A DNA stretch of 64,000 bases from Microtetraspora sp. NBRC 13810. GTDB lineage: Bacteria; Actinomycetota; Actinomycetes; Streptosporangiales; Streptosporangiaceae. How positions within the stretch are numbered: the first letter of the stretch is position 1; every line of letters begins with the position of its first letter. The stretch lies in assembly GCF_030268685.1 (NCBI RefSeq), contig NZ_BSRQ01000001.1, positions 310,001 through 374,000 on the forward strand, given 5' to 3'. The position numbers and the translations under genes were made by a program. The notes below the pieces were generated by a model that was not told the origin of the DNA, made no database searches, and worked only from the letters and a program-made list of their open reading frames with translations. Below, one piece after another: positions 1 to 11,245 of the stretch.

Positions 1-2012
1 GACTCGTCGGCGGTGGCCAGCAGTTCGGCGCGGTCCTCGTCGCTCCAGGCGATCTCGGCGCCGCGCAGGCTCTCCACCGCCGCCTTCGCCGACGCGAGCG
101 GGCTGCGCAGGTCGTGGCTGACCGCGGCGAGCAGCGCGGTGCGCATCTTGTCGGCCGCCGCGAGCGGCGCGGCCCGCTCGGCCTGCTCGGCCAGCCGCCG
201 CTGCCGCAACGCGACCGCGGCCTCCGCGGCGAACGCCTCCAGCACCCGCCGGTCGGCGGCGTCCAGCAGCCTGCCGCGCGCGGTGAGCACCAGGTCCTCG
301 TCGATGACCACGTCGGTGTCGGCCTGGGCGGGACATTCGCACGGCGCGCCGCCCGCCGTGGCGACGACCTGCCACGCGTCCGCGTCGGCGTGGTCGCCGG
401 GCCCCGGCTCGGCGCCGGGCCGCCGCTCCAGCAGGGTCACCGAGGCCAGGCCGAAGGTCTCCCTGAGCCGGGCGAGCAGCGAGGGCACCCCGGCCTCCCC
501 GCGCAGCACGTGCCCGGCCAGCGTGGACAGCACCTCGGCATCCGCCCTGGCCCGCGCGGCCTCCCTGGTACGGCGGGCCGCGAGGTCCACGATCGCGCTG
601 ACCGCCGCCGCCACCAGGACGAACACGAGCAGCGCGAACACCACCTGGGGATCGGAGACGGCGAGGCTGTTGTAGGGCCGGGTGAAGAAGAAGTTGAGCA
701 GCAGGAAGCCGCCGACCGCCGCGGCCAGCGCCGGCCACAGGCCGCCCACCAGGGCCACGCCCACCACGAGCAGCAGGAACATGAGGATCTCGCTGGGCAG
801 GTCGGTCAGGTGCCGCAGGCCGAGGAGCGTCCCGCCGAGCGCGGGCAGGCCGGCCGCGGTCATCGCCCACCCGGCCAGCCTGCGCCGCCGGGTCAGCGCG
901 CTGCGCATCGCCGCCGGACGCGCCCTACCCTTGCTGACCTCCTCGTGGGTGACCAGGTGCACGTCGATCGAGCCGGAGGAGGCGGCGGTGGTCATGCCCA
1001 CGCCACGGGACAGGATCTGCGCGAAGCGGCCCCTGCGGGACGCGCCCAGCACAAGCTGGGTGGCGTTGACGCCGCGGGCGAAGTCGAGCAGCGCCCGCGG
1101 GATGTCCTCGCCGACGACCTGGTGGTAGCTGCCGCCCATGCTCTCCACCAGCGCGCGCTGCCTGGCGAGCCCGGCCGGGTCGGCCCCGCCGGGCCCGTCG
1201 GCGCTGGTGACGTGCACGGCGAGCAGGTCGGCGCCGGTGGTGCGGGCGGCGATCCTGGCCGCCCGGCGCAGCAGCGTCGCCCCCTCGGGCCCGCCGGTCA
1301 GCGCCACCACCACCCGCTCGCGCGCCTCCCAGGTCGCCGAGACGCCGTGCTCGGTGCGGTAGCGGTCGAGCTGCTCGTCCACCTTGCCCGCCACCCAGAG
1401 CAGGGCCAGCTCGCGCAGCGCGGTGAGGTTGCCGACCCGGAAGTAGTTCGACAGCGCGGCGTCGACCTTCTCCGGCCCGTAGACGTTGCCGTGCGCCATC
1501 CGCCGGCGCAGCGCCTCCGGGGACATGTCCACCAGCTCGATCTGGTCGGCCCGCCGTACCACCTCGTCCGGGACGGTCTCCCGCTGGGGCACGCCGGTGA
1601 TCTGCTCCACCACGTCGTTGACCGACTCCAGGTGCTGCACGTTGACGGTGGAGACCACGTCGATCCCGGCGTCCAGGATGTCTTCGATGTCCTGCCAGCG
1701 CTTCTCGTGCTTCGAGCCGGGCACGTTGGTGTGCGCGAGCTCGTCGATCAGCGCGACCGCGGGACGGCGCGCGATGACGGCCTCGGTGTCCAGCTCGGTG
1801 AACTCGGCGCCCCGGTAGGTGAGGGTCCGGCGCGGGATGACCTCCAGGCCGTCCAGCAGGGCGGAGGTGCGGGAGCGGCCGTGGGTCTCCACGAATCCCA
1901 CCACGACGTCCCGCCCGCGCTCGCACGCCCTGCGCCCCTGGCCCAGCATGGCGTAGGTCTTACCAACGCCGGGCGCGGCGCCGAGATAGATCCGCAGCCG
2001 CCCGCGTGGCAC
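1..2012 (-). CDS. kdpD: KdpD-type osmosensitive K+ sensor histidine kinase (5' part; 3' end outside window)
   Basis: This membrane sensor kinase of the KdpDE system senses potassium limitation or turgor and phosphorylates KdpE. The first 670 residues are present. They begin with the KdpD N-terminal domain carrying Walker A GAAPGVGKT near residues 12-20, followed by a universal-stress-protein domain at about 220-350. Four membrane helices lie at about 365-460, then a GAF-like region, and the H-box SHDLRSP with His633 at the left edge. The GTG at 2012 is chosen because GGAAGGTGAG lies just upstream. The catalytic ATPase domain is off the window. No kdpFABC genes lie upstream; a divergent methyltransferase gene sits there instead. 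Family call is secure. Confidence 0.93.
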   Translation of the reverse strand, partial: MPRGRLRIYLGAAPGVGKTYAMLGQGRRACERGRDVVVGFVETHGRSRTSALLDGLEVIPRRTLTYRGAEFTELDTEAVIARRPAVALIDELAHTNVPGSKHEKRWQDIEDILDAGIDVVSTVNVQHLESVNDVVEQITGVPQRETVPDEVVRRADQIELVDMSPEALRRRMAHGNVYGPEKVDAALSNYFRVGNLTALRELALLWVAGKVDEQLDRYRTEHGVSATWEARERVVVALTGGPEGATLLRRAARIAARTTGADLLAVHVTSADGPGGADPAGLARQRALVESMGGSYHQVVGEDIPRALLDFARGVNATQLVLGASRRGRFAQILSRGVGMTTAASSGSIDVHLVTHEEVSKGRARPAAMRSALTRRRRLAGWAMTAAGLPALGGTLLGLRHLTDLPSEILMFLLLVVGVALVGGLWPALAAAVGGFLLLNFFFTRPYNSLAVSDPQVVFALLVFVLVAAAVSAIVDLAARRTREAARARADAEVLSTLAGHVLRGEAGVPSLLARLRETFGLASVTLLERRPGAEPGPGDHADADAWQVVATAGGAPCECPAQADTDVVIDEDLVLTARGRLLDAADRRVLEAFAAEAAVALRQRRLAEQAERAAPLAAADKMRTALLAAVSHDLRSPLASAKAAVESLRGAEIAWSDEDRAELLATADE

Positions 2013-2185
2013 CTTTCGCTCACCTTCCGTGTGGAAGCCCCCTTTTCCCGGGTCCTACCCTGCCATGCGGCCTTCCGCGCCTCGACGGAGCGTCCGCCGG
2101 AAATGGTGATCATCAACGATTGGCCCGCTCCACCCTCGGCGCTACGCTTTGGGTTCCGAGGCCCGCCGAAGATCGCAGGGGTGTC

Positions 2186-2986
2186 ATGGTGAGTGAGCAG
2201 GACAGCGCGCCGCCCGGAATCGACGTCACCCGGATGAGCCACGCCCGCGCCTACGACTACGTCCTCGGCGGCAAGGACAACTACGCGGTGGACCGCGCCG
2301 CCGCCGAGCAGGTCATGGCCCTCGCGCCCGACCTGCCGGTGCTGGGCAGGGCGCAGCGCAGGTTCCTGCTGCGGGTGGTGCGGATGTGCGCGGAGGCGGG
2401 CGTCGACCAGTTCCTCGACATCGGCACCGGCATCCCGACCGCGCCCAACGTGCACCAGTCGGCCAGGGCGGTCAACCCCGCCGCCCGGGTCGTCTACGTC
2501 GACTACGACCCGATCGTGACCGTGCACAACGACGCGCTGCTGACCGGCGCCGAGAACGTGGTGTCCATCCAGGCCGACGTCCGCGACCCCGCCGGGATCA
2601 TGGGCCACCCGAAGGTCAAGGAGCTGATCGACTTCGACCGCCCGCTGCTCGTGCTGTTCGTGGGCCTGTTCCACCTGGTCGGCGACGAGGATGACCCGGC
2701 CGGGCTGGTGGCGCGGTTCCGCGGGCGGATGGCGCCGGGCAGCCATGTGATGATCTCGCAGTTCTGCACCGACGGCAGCGATCCCGGCGCGAAGGCGAAG
2801 CTGGAGGAGATCTCGGTCAACTCCCCCTCCCCCATGTGCTTCCGGTCCCGCGCCGAGATCGAGCGCTTCTTCGACGGTTTCGAGGTGCTGCCGCCCGGCG
2901 TGGTGGACGTGCAGGAGTGGTGGCCGGACGAGACGGCCCCGCCGACCAAGCTCAAGGTCGCCGCGGGGGTCGGCCGCGTCTCCTGA
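2186..2986 (+). CDS. SAM-dependent methyltransferase, DUF574 (S-adenosyl methyltransferase) family
   Basis: A 266-residue soluble protein of the actinobacterial DUF574 family, which has a class I methyltransferase fold. The N-terminal signature GIDVTRMSHARAYDYVLGG and the SAM-binding loop FLDIGTGIPT (about residues 73-82) are clear. An acidic VYVDYDP strand that should hold the ribose of SAM follows. The length is normal for the family. ATG at 2186 and GTG at 2189 are both possible starts. Substrates of this family are unknown, and actinomycetes usually have many copies. It is read divergently from kdpD and converges on the MFS gene 21 bases downstream. Confidence 0.9.
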   Translation: MVSEQDSAPPGIDVTRMSHARAYDYVLGGKDNYAVDRAAAEQVMALAPDLPVLGRAQRRFLLRVVRMCAEAGVDQFLDIGTGIPTAPNVHQSARAVNPAARVVYVDYDPIVTVHNDALLTGAENVVSIQADVRDPAGIMGHPKVKELIDFDRPLLVLFVGLFHLVGDEDDPAGLVARFRGRMAPGSHVMISQFCTDGSDPGAKAKLEEISVNSPSPMCFRSRAEIERFFDGFEVLPPGVVDVQEWWPDETAPPTKLKVAAGVGRVS

Positions 2987-3007
2987 CCCCCGCTCCCGGC
3001 GGGCCCG

Positions 3008-4456
3008 TCAGGGGCGGGCCGCCTCCTCCACGGACAGCGGGGCGGCGATCTCCTCCAGGCCCTTGCGCTCCGCCCGGACGCCGAGGAACAACTCCACCAG
3101 CCCGGCGGCGACCATGAGGGCGGCGCCGACGGAGAACGCGAGCGCGGTGTCCCCCGGGACGCCGCTCTCCACCAGCCCGGAGAACAGCAGCGGACCGGAG
3201 ATGCCGCCCACGGCGGTGCCGATCGCGTAGAAGAACGCGATCGCCATCGCCCTGGTCTCCATCGGGAAGATCTCGCTGACCGTGAGGTAGGCCGAACTCG
3301 CGCCCGCCGAGGCGAAGAACAGCACCACGCACCAGCAGAGCGTGAGCGTGAACGACGTCAGCATGCCCTGCGCGAAGAGCCAGGCGGTGCCGAAGAGCAG
3401 CAGTCCCGAGCCGATGTACGTACCGGAGATCATCGGCACCCTGCCGACCGTGTCGAACAGCGGGCCGAGCACCAGCGGGCCGAGGAAGTTGCCGACCGCG
3501 ATGACCGCGAAGTAGTAACCCGCGTCGGCCTCGATGCCGTAGAACTTCGACAGGATGTGCGCGTAGCCGAAGGTGATCGCGTTGTAGAGGAACGCCTGGC
3601 CGACGAAGAGGGAGAAGCCGAGGATCGTCCGCTTCGGGTAGAGCGCGATCATGGTGTGCGCGATCCTGACGAAGCCGATGGACCGGCGCTGCCGGATCGT
3701 CATGGACGTCTCGGGCTCCGCCAGGCGGGTGCCGGTCTCGCGTTCGACCTCCTGCTCGACGCCGCCCACGATGCGCTCGGCCTCGTCGCCCCTGCCGCGG
3801 ATGAACAGCCAGCGGGGGCTTTCCGGCACGTTCCGCCGCACCAGCAGGATCGCCACGCCGAGCACCACGCCGAGGCCGAAGGCGACCCGCCAGCCGATGT
3901 TGACCGGGAGGTCGTTGAGCAGCGGGACGGTCAGCAGCGCGCCGCCCGCCGCGCCGAGCCAGTAGCTGCCGTTGATGATGATGTCGATCCTGCCGCGGTG
4001 CCGGCTCGGGATGAGCTCGTCGATCGCCGAGTTGATCGCCGCGTACTCCCCGCCGATGCCGAACCCGGTCAGGAACCGGAACAGGAAGAACCACCAGACG
4101 TGGAAGGAGAACGCGGTCATCGCGGTGGCGAACAGGTAGAGGAGCAACGTGATGATGAAGAGCTTCTTGCGGCCGAACCTGTCGGTCAGCCAGCCGAAGA
4201 ACAGCGCGCCGGAGCACGCCCCCGCGACGTAGAGCGCCGCGGCCGTGCCCGCCACCTGCGCCTGGGTGATGTCCAGGCCGCTGCCCGGGGCCGCCAGCCG
4301 GGCGGACAGGTTGCCCACGATGGTGACTTCGAGGCCGTCGAGGATCCAGACGGTGCCCAGGCCGATGACGATCATCCAGTGCCAGCGCGACCACGGAAGC
4401 CGGTCGAGCCTGGCGGGCACCTTGGTGGTCACGGTGCCGGTTCGCACGTCGCTCAT
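3008..4456 (-). CDS. MFS transporter, sugar/metabolite:H+ symporter type
   Basis: A 482-residue inner-membrane protein with twelve predicted hydrophobic segments. The first helix carries DGLEVTIVG and the loop after helix 2 carries GWLTDRFGRKK, the major facilitator signature. Other typical motifs are FRFLTGFGIGGEYAAINS and the central RRNVPESPRWL. This pattern belongs to the metabolite:H+ symporter and sugar porter group. The substrate cannot be read from the sequence. It is a single-gene unit, divergent from recQ across a 150-base gap. The start ATG at 4456 matches the cytoplasmic N-terminus expected. Confidence 0.88.
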   Translation of the reverse strand: MSDVRTGTVTTKVPARLDRLPWSRWHWMIVIGLGTVWILDGLEVTIVGNLSARLAAPGSGLDITQAQVAGTAAALYVAGACSGALFFGWLTDRFGRKKLFIITLLLYLFATAMTAFSFHVWWFFLFRFLTGFGIGGEYAAINSAIDELIPSRHRGRIDIIINGSYWLGAAGGALLTVPLLNDLPVNIGWRVAFGLGVVLGVAILLVRRNVPESPRWLFIRGRGDEAERIVGGVEQEVERETGTRLAEPETSMTIRQRRSIGFVRIAHTMIALYPKRTILGFSLFVGQAFLYNAITFGYAHILSKFYGIEADAGYYFAVIAVGNFLGPLVLGPLFDTVGRVPMISGTYIGSGLLLFGTAWLFAQGMLTSFTLTLCWCVVLFFASAGASSAYLTVSEIFPMETRAMAIAFFYAIGTAVGGISGPLLFSGLVESGVPGDTALAFSVGAALMVAAGLVELFLGVRAERKGLEEIAAPLSVEEAARP

Positions 4457-4606
4457 AGAGAAGACGCTTTACCCGGATCGGGTCGCGGAATTCCCCGCTC
4501 CGGTACGGGAGTCGCTCATGTTCGGCCGTCCACAGGGCCGACGGCTTCTTCCACAGGTGACGGGATTCCTCCCGGGGCGCTGTGATGATCTTCATAGAAT
4601 GGCCCA

Positions 4607-6529
<1,923 letters not shown>

Positions 6530-6574
6530 CCGGTCACGGCAGCCTGGTCGCGGTGGACCGGTTCGAGTGGCCGG

Positions 6575-7915
6575 TCACGGCAGTCTCGTTCGTGGTAGGC
6601 CGAAGAGTGCGCGTCCGCACGACTGCGGGGTGGGGCGTTCGGTCGCGCACTGGTGCTTGGTCCACTCGGTCATCGACCACACCATGCCGGTCGCGTAGTT
6701 GTAGGTCAGGGACTCCGGGTGCATCCCCCAGCACTCGTGGACCGTGCTCCAGGGGTTGGCGCAGGTCGGGGAGGCGCCGCTGGACGTGGTGAGGGCCCAC
6801 AGCTCCCCCGCCGCGTCCGCCGAGCTGTGCGCGAGATACCAGGTGCCGTTCCAGGCCAGTACGCCCTGGATGTTGCCGACCCTGGTCCGGTACGACTGGG
6901 CCGAGGCCACGTTGCTCCCGGAGGCGGCCAGCAGGAAGTTGGCGCCGCCCAGGTTGTACCGGTACAGCCGCCCGTGCAGCGTGGGCACGTTGAAGTACTC
7001 GCCGGCGACGATGCTGTCCGGGCTGGTGCTGCGGTCCAGGGAGATCGTGGAGAAGCACGGCACGCCGGTGTCGGAGCTCATGTCGCAGGTGCCGCCCCGG
7101 TAGCTGTAGTAGCCGATCTCGGGGAGCACGTACTGGTAGCCGTAGGCGGCGTAGCCGGCGCTCGTCCTGCCGATGGCGGAGCCGCCGTCGTTGACCTGGA
7201 GGATCTCCTGCATGCTGAAGACCCGGATCGCCGTGGAGTTGTTGCCGGTGGCGCTGACGTAGAGCTTGTCGCCGTACCAGGCCATGCCGCCCATGTGGGC
7301 CTTGGCCGGTCCGAAGTCCCGGTTGGCGTAGCTGGTGGCGTTGGGGTTGGCGGTGCCGTCGGTGGGGGCGACGAGGTAGGCCCACCGATAGCGGGGCGCG
7401 GCCGGGTTCGTGTAGTCGATGAACGCCACCCGGGCGTCGTTGTTACGCGGGTGCGGGCCGCATTCGCCGGAGTTGCAGTGGTTCCACCCGGACAGGATGA
7501 CGCTGTGCGCGCCCCACAGGCCGTCGTCGTCGGCGTCGCCGGAGGTGGTGACGCTCTGCGGGATCCAGGTCTCGGTGGTGGCGTCGCCGGTGTCCCAGCA
7601 CCAGGCGACGGTGGCCGCCGGGGCGATCGGCAGCCCCGCCCGCTCGGTGGCGTCGCAGCCGCGCATCGGATGGTTGGCGCTGCCCATCACGTCGCCGAAG
7701 CCGACCTGGGTCAGCCCGGCCTGCGCCTTCAGGGTGCTCAGCCCCGTGGTCGGGTGCCACACCAGCCCGGCGGCCGGCGCGCTCACCAGCGGGGTACCGT
7801 ACCCGGGGTCTGCCATAGGCACGGGGTCTGCCTTCGGCACCGCGTACGCCGGGGGCACGGCGGCCATCGTCAGGAACAGCAGGATCATGGCGAGTCGTGC
7901 CACATGTTTCCGCAA
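6575..7915 (-). CDS. Secreted protein of unknown function
   Basis: A 446-residue exported protein that I do not recognise functionally. The TTG at 7915 is preferred over upstream starts. It follows AAAGGA by six bases and gives a clean signal peptide (RKHVAR, then a hydrophobic stretch to PPAYA). The mature part is rich in Trp, Tyr and Gly. It has recurring segments about observed text-like blocks (GSANHPMRGCDATERAG, HSVILSGWNHCNSGECG) and paired cysteines, as in stable extracellular beta-propeller or lectin-like proteins. That structural guess is weak. Such proteins are common single secreted orphans in actinomycetes. Confidence 0.75.
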   Translation of the reverse strand: MRKHVARLAMILLFLTMAAVPPAYAVPKADPVPMADPGYGTPLVSAPAAGLVWHPTTGLSTLKAQAGLTQVGFGDVMGSANHPMRGCDATERAGLPIAPAATVAWCWDTGDATTETWIPQSVTTSGDADDDGLWGAHSVILSGWNHCNSGECGPHPRNNDARVAFIDYTNPAAPRYRWAYLVAPTDGTANPNATSYANRDFGPAKAHMGGMAWYGDKLYVSATGNNSTAIRVFSMQEILQVNDGGSAIGRTSAGYAAYGYQYVLPEIGYYSYRGGTCDMSSDTGVPCFSTISLDRSTSPDSIVAGEYFNVPTLHGRLYRYNLGGANFLLAASGSNVASAQSYRTRVGNIQGVLAWNGTWYLAHSSADAAGELWALTTSSGASPTCANPWSTVHECWGMHPESLTYNYATGMVWSMTEWTKHQCATERPTPQSCGRALFGLPRTRLP

Positions 7916-8056
7916 GGGGAGTCCTTTCGCAGGGCTCGGCAGGGTGGCGGGACTTGCAGGAGAGAACCGGCGACGCTCACGCGTCGAACATGCTCGTGGC
8001 GCCACGGAAAATCGCGGCGGACATCACGATGAGATGTGAAAACAACACCAAAGAGT

Positions 8057-8068
8057 GTGACCTATCAC
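8057..8068. promoter_or_regulatory. Candidate operator upstream of the secreted-protein gene
   Basis: GTGACCTATCAC is a GTGA-N4-TCAC inverted repeat in an unusually AT-rich stretch about 140 bases upstream of the TTG start at 7915. Position and symmetry suggest a regulator site for that gene; no regulator can be named. Confidence 0.3.
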
Positions 8069-8207
8069 CTACTTCATAACATTTCACCGCATCGAGGTAC
8101 ACCCCCGGAAACGACGGCACCGCCGGACCCTGAACTTTCTGGCTCAGGGCCCGGCGGCGGCCGGCTCGGTGGTCAGCCGCGCACGGTGGATCAGCCGAGC
8201 GCGTGGC

Positions 8208-9380
8208 TCAGTCGAGCACGGTGGTGATCGTGCCGGCGCCGACTGTCAGGCCGCCCTCGCGGACGGCGAAGGTGAGGCCCGGCTCCAGGGCCACCGGCTT
8301 GCCGAGGTCGACGGTGGCCTCGACGGTGTCGCCGGGGAGGGCGAGCTCGGCGTCCCGCAGGTCCACCCGGCCGGGCACGTCGGTGGTCCGGAGGTAGAAC
8401 TGCGGGCGGTAGCCGGTGGCGACAGCCGTACTCCTGCCGCCCTCCTCACCGGTCAGGAGGTAGATCCTGGCGGTGAAGCGGCGGTGGGCGGTCTGGCTGC
8501 CGGGAGCGGCCAGCACCTGGCCGCGGCGGATCTGGTCGCGGCGGACGCCGCGGAGCAGCAGGGCGGCGTTGTCGCCGGCCTCGCCGCGCTCCATGACCTT
8601 GCCGAAGGTCTCGACCCCGGTGACCACCGCGGTGAAGCCCTCGGCCAGGCCCACGACCTCGACCGTGTCGCCGACCCTGACCGAGCCGCGCTCGATCGCC
8701 CCGGTGACGACCGTGCCCCGCCCGGTGACGGTCAGCACGTTCTCCACCGGGAGCAGGAACGGCGCGTCCACGTACCGGACCGGGACCGGGATGTGGTCGT
8801 CCACCGCGCGCAGCAGCGACTCCACCGACGCCACCCACTCGGGGTCGCCGGCCAGCGCGCGCAGGCCGGAGACCCGGACCATCGGCACGTCGTCGTAGCC
8901 GTGCTCGGCGAGCAGCTCGCGCAGCTCCAGCTCGACGAGGTCGGCCAGCTCGGGGTCGGCGCCGTCGGCCTTGTTGAGCGCGACGACGAGGTGCTCGACT
9001 CCGACCCGCCTGGCCAGCAGCGCGTGCTCCCGGGTCTGCGGCATGATGCCGTCCACCGCGGAGACCACCAGGATCGCGCCGTCGAGCTGCGCCGCCCCCG
9101 TGATCATGTTCTTCACGTAGTCGGCGTGGCCCGGCATGTCCACGTGGGCGTAGTGCCGGGTGGCCGTCTCGTACTCCACGTGCGCGATGTTGATGGTGAT
9201 GCCCCGCGCGGCCTCCTCCGGCGCCCGGTCGATCCGCGCGAACGGCACGTACGTCGCGCCGCCCCGCTCGCTGAGCACCTTGGTGATGGCCGCCGTGAGC
9301 GTGGTCTTGCCGTGGTCGACGTGCCCCATCGTGCCGATGTTGAGGTGCGGCTTGCTGCGCACGTAAGTCTGCTTGGACAT
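8208..9380 (-). CDS. tuf: Divergent elongation factor Tu paralogue (EF-Tu3-like), predicted elfamycin-insensitive
   Basis: A 390-residue translation GTPase that delivers aminoacyl-tRNA to the ribosome. It contains GHVDHGKT (19-26), switch I RGITIN, DMPGH with catalytic His85, NKAD (136-139) and both beta-barrel domains. The second ATG (9380) is chosen because AGAGGA sits six bases before it, whereas it abuts the first ATG at 9386. Several normally fixed residues differ. Arg125 and Ala273 align without gaps to E. coli Gln124 and Gly275 (mature numbering), and Met82 replaces the usual Cys. Changes at those two positions are reported for kirromycin and GE2270A resistance. The gene is isolated from the str operon, so it is an extra copy. 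Insensitivity is inferred. Confidence 0.92.
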   Translation of the reverse strand: MSKQTYVRSKPHLNIGTMGHVDHGKTTLTAAITKVLSERGGATYVPFARIDRAPEEAARGITINIAHVEYETATRHYAHVDMPGHADYVKNMITGAAQLDGAILVVSAVDGIMPQTREHALLARRVGVEHLVVALNKADGADPELADLVELELRELLAEHGYDDVPMVRVSGLRALAGDPEWVASVESLLRAVDDHIPVPVRYVDAPFLLPVENVLTVTGRGTVVTGAIERGSVRVGDTVEVVGLAEGFTAVVTGVETFGKVMERGEAGDNAALLLRGVRRDQIRRGQVLAAPGSQTAHRRFTARIYLLTGEEGGRSTAVATGYRPQFYLRTTDVPGRVDLRDAELALPGDTVEATVDLGKPVALEPGLTFAVREGGLTVGAGTITTVLD

Positions 9381-9427
9381 GATCATTCCTCTGATGCCCG
9401 TTTCGGGGTGACCCCGGACGTTCGGCC

Positions 9428-9469
9428 GACCCTTTCCCGTGGGGTCACATGGACGACCGGGAAAGGGTC
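9428..9469 (-). promoter_or_regulatory. Perfect 12-bp inverted repeat in the tuf upstream region
   Basis: GACCCTTTCCCG (9428-9439) and CGGGAAAGGGTC (9458-9469) form a perfect 12-bp stem with an 18-base loop, 48-90 bases before the EF-Tu start. A shorter palindrome, CGGGG-TGA-CCCCG (9404-9416), lies between it and the gene. In RNA this could be a leader hairpin; in DNA it could be an operator. No U-tract follows, so a simple terminator is less likely. Confidence 0.5.
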
Positions 9470-9564
9470 AGCGCTCGACGCCGTCGAGCCGCGTCGCGGC
9501 AGGCATCAGGGCACGCGCCGGCGCGCCCGCGATGGCGGGCGTGCGAAGGAAGGCGTGCCGGAAC

Positions 9565-11068
9565 ATGCGGACCATCATCCGCCGGGGCCGCCCGCGCCCG
9601 CAAGCGAATTTCCGGCACCCGATCCGTTCGAGGGTCGTCGCGCTGGCGATGGCGGCGACGCTCTCGGTCGCCGGAGCACTGACGGTCCTGCCCCCCGAGG
9701 CCGCCGCGGCCGCCGGAGTCGAGAACGAGGGTGCCGACTGCGCGGTGACCGGCCTGCCCGACGCGGGATCCCTGCCGACCGACGCCAGGCTTCCCGACCC
9801 CTTCAGGAAGCTGGACAACACCCGGATCTCCACCAGGTCCGAGTGGCGGTGCCGGCGGGAGGAGATCAAGAGGCTGGCGGAGCGGTTCGTCTACGGTGAG
9901 AAGCCCGCGAAGCCGGCGAGTGTCACGGGGACGGTCTCGCGGACCGGCATCACCCATCGAGCAGTCCGACGGCAGCGTCCTCCGCGCGGACGCGACCGGC
10001 GTCACGGGATGCTCGCGGTTCGGCAAGGGCGCCTTCGTGACCGGCGCCTTCGACCAGCGCATCGCCCTGACCATGCCGATCGAGTCGGGTAGCGCCGGTG
10101 TCCCCATCTTCCGCGGGATACCCGGGGAGGGCGCCCAGAGTCTGAGCAGCGCCTACGGAGAGCAGCCGTGGCTGGGCGACGCGTTCGGCTCCTTCACCGG
10201 CAGCCCGGCCAGACTGCCGGTGGACACCCACCACATGGTGGCCATGGTCGCGCCGCGCGGACTGTTCATCATGGACAACCCGCACATCGCCAACCTCGGT
10301 CCCAGATCCGCGAGCGTCGCGGCCCTGGGCGGAGCGGAGGTGTACAAGGCGCTCGGCGCGGGCGAGAACATCACCTACTGGTCCGACGTCCAGGACGGCA
10401 CCCACTGTGCCGGCAGGGCCGAATGGCGGACCCCGTTGCAGCAGAACATCCAGAAGTTCCTGCTGAAGACGGGCAACGCCCCCGGCGCGATGAGAATCTC
10501 GTCCCGGGCGTCCGGCAACCTGGCCGAGTGGCGGGACTGGCAGACTCCGGCTCTCGGCGACTCCGACATCCTGCGCGCGCCAGGCGCGAGCGGCGGCGCG
10601 TTCACCCAGGCGGGCACCTCGGCCACGACCTCGTTCACCGACACGGGCCTGACCCCGAGCACGACCTACCGCTACCAGGTCAGGGCGCGGGACGCCGCGG
10701 GCAACACCTCGCCGGTCTCGAACACCGCGCAGGTCACCACCCAGCCCGGCACGTCCACCGGAGCCTGTACGGCCGTGCCGACCGTGCAGACCCAGTGGAG
10801 CAGCGGGTACGTCATCCAGCCGCTGACCATCACCAACACCGGCACCTCGGCGATCAGCGGATGGACGGTCACCTTCACGCTGCCGGCCGGGCACACGCTG
10901 ACCGGCTCGTGGAACGGCACCGCCACCGTCAGCGGGCAGACCGTGACCATCAGGAACGCCGGCCACAACGGCACCCTCGCCCCGGGAACCGGCACCACCA
11001 GCGCCGGTTTCCAGGCGAGCCGCCCGAACGGCGACACCGCGCTTCCTTCCGGATACACCTGCGCCTGA
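9565..11068 (+). pseudogene. Broken CE15 glucuronoyl methylesterase with FN3 and CBM2 modules
   Basis: The intact family hydrolyses 4-O-methylglucuronoyl esters linking lignin to xylan outside the cell. A signal peptide (start ATG 9565, hydrophobic core then PPEAAAAAG) leads into CE15 sequence up to ASVTGTVSRTGIT. Near 9955 the frame changes and the protein resumes only at IEQSDGSVLRADA. The nucleophile motif GCSRFGKGAF, GVPIFRG, SSAYGEQPW and the catalytic-His region DGTHCAGR follow. About 75-100 residues of the family are missing at this junction. A second, in-frame gap seems to remove the first half of the FN3 domain near DILRAPGASGG. The C-terminal cellulose-binding CBM2 domain is complete and ends at 11068. 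Confidence 0.85.
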
Positions 11069-11081
11069 CATCAGGCGCTCC

Positions 11082-11117
11082 CCGGCCCGCCCACCCCCGG
11101 CGGTGTGGGCGGGCCGG
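11082..11117. terminator. Strong hairpin after the CE15 gene
   Basis: CCGGCCCGCCCAC (11082-11094) pairs perfectly with GTGGGCGGGCCGG (11105-11117) around a 10-base loop, 14 bases past the stop codon. There is no long T-tract, as is usual in high-GC actinobacteria. Confidence 0.75.
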
Positions 11118-11245
11118 CGACCCGGCCGATCCCGCGAGTCGCCTCCTGTGCGGGCGCGTCAGTGCGGGTCGAGCCCACGGGAGCCGAGGGGCGGGGTCGG
11201 CCGGGCGGGGGTGCGGGCGTGACTGGACGGCGAGATCGCGGCGGG

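Noticed and set aside
114-2192. 692-codon plus-strand frame across kdpD
   Set aside because: Antisense shadow; Arg/Gly/His-rich without domain, while the minus strand gives a clear KdpD.
6530-6600. Short direct repeat CCGGTCACGGCAG at 6531 and 6581 as an attachment site
   Set aside because: Only about 15 bases match, there is no tRNA gene or integrase nearby, and it overlaps the end of a coding region.
9439-9564. N-terminal extension of the CE15 gene starting at 9439
   Set aside because: It would run through the inverted repeat of the tuf leader and place a long basic stretch before the signal peptide; ATG 9565 gives a normal signal.
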